NCBI RefSeq assembly: GCF_014164785.1
Contig: NZ_JACJFN010000002.1
Coordinates: 186,001-250,000 of the forward strand
Direction of reading: 5' to 3'
DNA length: 64,000 bases
Source: Aquipseudomonas guryensis
GTDB taxonomy: Bacteria; Pseudomonadota; Gammaproteobacteria; Pseudomonadales; Pseudomonadaceae
Below are positions 62,714-64,000 of the stretch, in pieces. Both the position numbers and the translations under genes were made by a program. The notes under the pieces were generated by a model. It made no database searches and was not told the origin of the DNA. It was given only the letters and a program-made list of their open reading frames with translations. Within the stretch, counting starts at the first letter, position 1. Each line of letters begins with the position of its first letter.

Positions 62714-63859
62714 TTGCAAGTCCAGGGCTATTTCGACCTGCGTTTCGAAACGCTGAAAGAGGCGTTCGGCGAGCTATTCAGTGATATCCAGGAGCGCGGC
62801 GCCGCGCTCTGCGTGCAGATTGGCGGGGAAACCGTGGTCGATCTATGGGCCGGTGTGGCCGACAAGGACGGCGAGCAGGCCTGGCACAGCGACACCATCC
62901 TCAACCTGTTTTCCTGCACCAAACCCTTCGCTGCCGTCGCAGCCCTGCAACTGGTCGGCGAGGGCAAGCTCGATCTGGATGCGCCGGTGGCGCATTACTG
63001 GCCCGAGTTTGCCGCCGCGGGCAAGGAGCGCATCACCCCGCGTCAGCTGCTGGCGCATACCGCGGGTTTGCCGGCCCTGCGCGAGATGCTGCCGGCCGAG
63101 GCGCTGTATGACTGGCAGCAGATGATCACGGCCCTGGCCAGCGAGCAGCCCTGGTGGGAACCCGGCACGGGCCATGGCTATGCCGCCATCACCTACGGAT
63201 GGCTTATCGGCGAGCTTCTGCGGCGGATTGACGGGCGTGGCCCGGGCGAATCGATCGTGGCGCGTATCGCCAAGCCGCTGGGCCTGGACTTTCATGTCGG
63301 CCTGGCCGACAGCGAATTCGAGCGCGTAGCGCATATCGCCCGCAAGAAGGGCGAGATGGGCGATGCCGCGGCGCAGCGCCTGTTGCGTTGCATGATGAGC
63401 GAACCGGCGTCCATGAGTACGCGCGCGTTCGCCAACCCGCCGTCTATCCTCACCAGCACCAATAAGCCGGAATGGCGGCGCATGCAGCAGCCGGCGGCCA
63501 ATGGCCACGGCAATGCGCGGGCACTGGCCGGCTTCTATGCGGGTCTGCTCGATGGGCGCCTGCTCGAGGCCGAGCAGCTCAATGAAATGACCCGCGAGCA
63601 TGCCTGTGGCGAGGACAAGACTTTGCTCACTCGCACCCGTTTTGGCCTGGGCTGCATGCTCGATCAGGCGGACGTGGCCAATGCCACCTATGGCCTGGGG
63701 CGCAAGGCGTTCGGTCATCCGGGGGCGGGTGGTTCGGTAGGCTTTGCCGACCCGCAGCGCGATATCGCGTTCGGTTTTGTTACCAACAGCCTTGGCCCCT
63801 ATGTATTGATGGACCCGCGTGCGCAGAAACTGGCGCGTGCGCTGGCTCAATGTCTTTGA
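62714..63859 (+). CDS. Serine beta-lactamase-fold hydrolase (EstB-like)
   Basis: The 381-residue protein has the class C beta-lactamase/esterase fold. The nucleophile motif is S67-C-T-K70 in LFSCTKPFA; a tyrosine motif follows in GYAAITYGW. There is no signal peptide, so it is likely a cytoplasmic esterase rather than a resistance enzyme. It starts at TTG 62714, 7 nt after GAGGAG; no other start fits. Confidence 0.82.
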   Translation: MQVQGYFDLRFETLKEAFGELFSDIQERGAALCVQIGGETVVDLWAGVADKDGEQAWHSDTILNLFSCTKPFAAVAALQLVGEGKLDLDAPVAHYWPEFAAAGKERITPRQLLAHTAGLPALREMLPAEALYDWQQMITALASEQPWWEPGTGHGYAAITYGWLIGELLRRIDGRGPGESIVARIAKPLGLDFHVGLADSEFERVAHIARKKGEMGDAAAQRLLRCMMSEPASMSTRAFANPPSILTSTNKPEWRRMQQPAANGHGNARALAGFYAGLLDGRLLEAEQLNEMTREHACGEDKTLLTRTRFGLGCMLDQADVANATYGLGRKAFGHPGAGGSVGFADPQRDIAFGFVTNSLGPYVLMDPRAQKLARALAQCL

Positions 63860-63882
63860 ACCCTGTTTTGTGGAAGGTCGAA

Positions 63883-64000
63883 ATGCGTAAAAATTCTCTG
63901 GCCCTGCTGTTCTGCTTCAGCCTTGCTGCCTGTGCCGGTTCTGCCGACAAGGCCGGTGACTCCGCTTCCACCAGCAACAGCTGGTGGCCCTTCAGTTCGG
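63883..64000 (+). CDS. Lipoprotein, N-terminal part only
   Basis: The reading frame from ATG 63883 begins MRKNSLALLFCFSLAACAGS, a lipoprotein signal with lipobox SLAAC, followed by a Ser/Asp-rich stretch. It runs off the end of the window after 39 codons, so nothing else can be said. Confidence 0.65.
   Translation, partial: MRKNSLALLFCFSLAACAGSADKAGDSASTSNSWWPFSS

Noticed and set aside
1..64000. tRNA genes, rRNA genes, CRISPR arrays and insertion-sequence transposases
   Set aside because: No cloverleaf-type acceptor and T-loop pairs, regular spaced repeats or transposase motifs were found by eye on either strand.

Overview
The window is high-GC, densely packed bacterial DNA that looks like a Pseudomonas chromosome. 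The evidence is family resemblance throughout, the order cobO-cobB-bluB-cbiB-cobD-cobQ-cobU-cobT-phosphatase-cobS followed by an MFS gene as in pseudomonads, a QuiP-type acylase, and several pseudomonad-style intergenic repeat families. I see no tRNA, rRNA, CRISPR array, prophage or transposase gene.

About half of the window is a nearly complete oxygen-dependent cobalamin (B12) pathway in three blocks, each led by a cobalamin riboswitch. Block 1 (338-7801) is divergent: a ferredoxin-like gene, cobK and cobL on the minus strand; riboswitch, cobG, cobH, cobI and a CbiG-CobJ fusion on the plus strand. Block 2 (12979-21803) is also divergent: riboswitch, cobW, cobN, a chlD-type chelatase gene and cobF on the minus strand; cobE and cobM on the plus strand. 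Block 3 (31890-41038) is riboswitch, cobO, cobB, bluB, cbiB, cobD, cobQ, cobU, cobT, a ribazole phosphatase and cobS. Together they cover corrin ring methylation, cobalt insertion, adenosylation, amidation, lower-ligand synthesis and nucleotide loop assembly. Only the first dedicated methyltransferase (CobA) and a cob(II)yrinate reductase are not seen.

The most interesting feature is in block 2. The AAA+ and von Willebrand A parts of the cobalt chelatase partner lie in two frames offset by -1. They meet at an A AAA AAG slippery heptamer followed, after a 6-nt spacer, by a strong hairpin. The second part has no ordinary start codon near its beginning. This strongly suggests programmed -1 frameshifting, giving an I-type short and a D-type long subunit from one gene to work with CobN.

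Between and after these blocks lie: a flavin reductase, an amidase and a repeat-rich intergenic region (7820-12971); Tag, a GH17 membrane protein, the actP acetate system, several small proteins, a sirtuin, two NlpC/P60 lipoproteins and an O-methyltransferase (22104-31853); an MFS transporter, a glutathione peroxidase, a FadL-type porin, a QuiP-like acylase, two SEC-C zinc proteins, two OmpA-like lipoproteins and DinG (41265-55240). Last comes a little-characterised surface or glycan gene set: an SDR, two glycosyltransferases, a ferritin-like protein, a glycoside hydrolase and a beta-lactamase-fold hydrolase (55416-63859). A 146-bp dispersed repeat occurs three times, each time beginning exactly at the stop codon of the gene before it.
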